A stretch of 64,000 nt of DNA from Schizophyllum amplum (taxonomy: Eukaryota > Basidiomycota > Agaricomycetes > Agaricales > Schizophyllaceae): NCBI GenBank assembly GCA_007026445.1, contig VDMD01000064.1:1-64000 (forward strand). The letters are read 5' to 3'. The position numbers and the translations under genes were made by a program. The first letter of the stretch is position 1. Every line of letters starts with the position of its first letter. Positions 63,971 through 64,000 of the stretch are shown here, one piece after another. The notes under the pieces were generated by a model. That model was not told where the DNA came from, did not search any database, and saw only the letters and a program-made list of their open reading frames with translations.

Positions 63971-64000
63971 GTACATGTTATGCTACGAATGAAGATGCTG

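Overview
The window is eukaryotic nuclear DNA from a basidiomycete fungus, most likely a mushroom-forming agaricomycete. The evidence is short 45-70 bp GT-AG introns, a KDZ transposase with a CxC2 cysteine cluster, a KDZ-linked TET/JBP dioxygenase, Ty1/copia polyproteins and initiator-tRNA anticodon-type primer sites. I see no ordinary host gene with confidence. Nearly everything is mobile DNA inserted into mobile DNA.

Layout. 1-8.8 kb holds decayed repeats, a degenerate KDZ transposase (C-terminus at 3.8-4.7 kb, CxC2 start at 8.4-8.8 kb) and a complete 3.1-kb non-coding element (NTE-2, 4,924-8,066). 9.3-10.5 kb is a four-exon gene of unknown function. 11.2-29.9 kb is one minus-strand copia element (Copia-1). 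It was split by NTE-1 (11,661-14,793), NTE-3 (14,918-18,147), a plus-strand Copia-2 (19.1-26.0 kb, itself carrying a gag-only LTR element) and a solo LTR. 29.9-31.2 kb is a mosaic of other copia pieces. 31,216-54,005 is a second minus-strand Copia-2 copy, cut in its RNase H domain by an 18.4-kb KDZ transposon (31,851-50,234). 54.0-59.8 kb is further copia debris with a second gag-only element and two TA-flanked MITE-like insertions. 59.8-64 kb is repeats, one of which is an inverted copy of the repeat at 0.25-1.9 kb.

Centrepiece. The 18.4-kb KDZ transposon has related termini, a 7-bp target duplication and an apparently near-complete gene set. The left half (minus strand) encodes an uncharacterised KDZ-linked protein and an eleven-exon TET/JBP-type 2-oxoglutarate/Fe(II) dioxygenase whose exon phases agree. 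The right half (plus strand) encodes three tandem paralogous coiled-coil RING proteins and the KDZ transposase. The element therefore combines a transposase, a putative 5-methylcytosine oxidase and putative ubiquitin ligases.

Second theme. Three complete 3.1-3.2 kb non-coding elements, with several relatives, share terminal bases with the KDZ transposon and have 7-8 bp target duplications. Inside they carry conserved hairpins whose stem sequences differ between copies while staying complementary. I interpret them as KDZ-mobilised non-autonomous elements with an undescribed structured core. All family names used here (NTE, X, GO, LTR-A/B, SHR) are my own labels.
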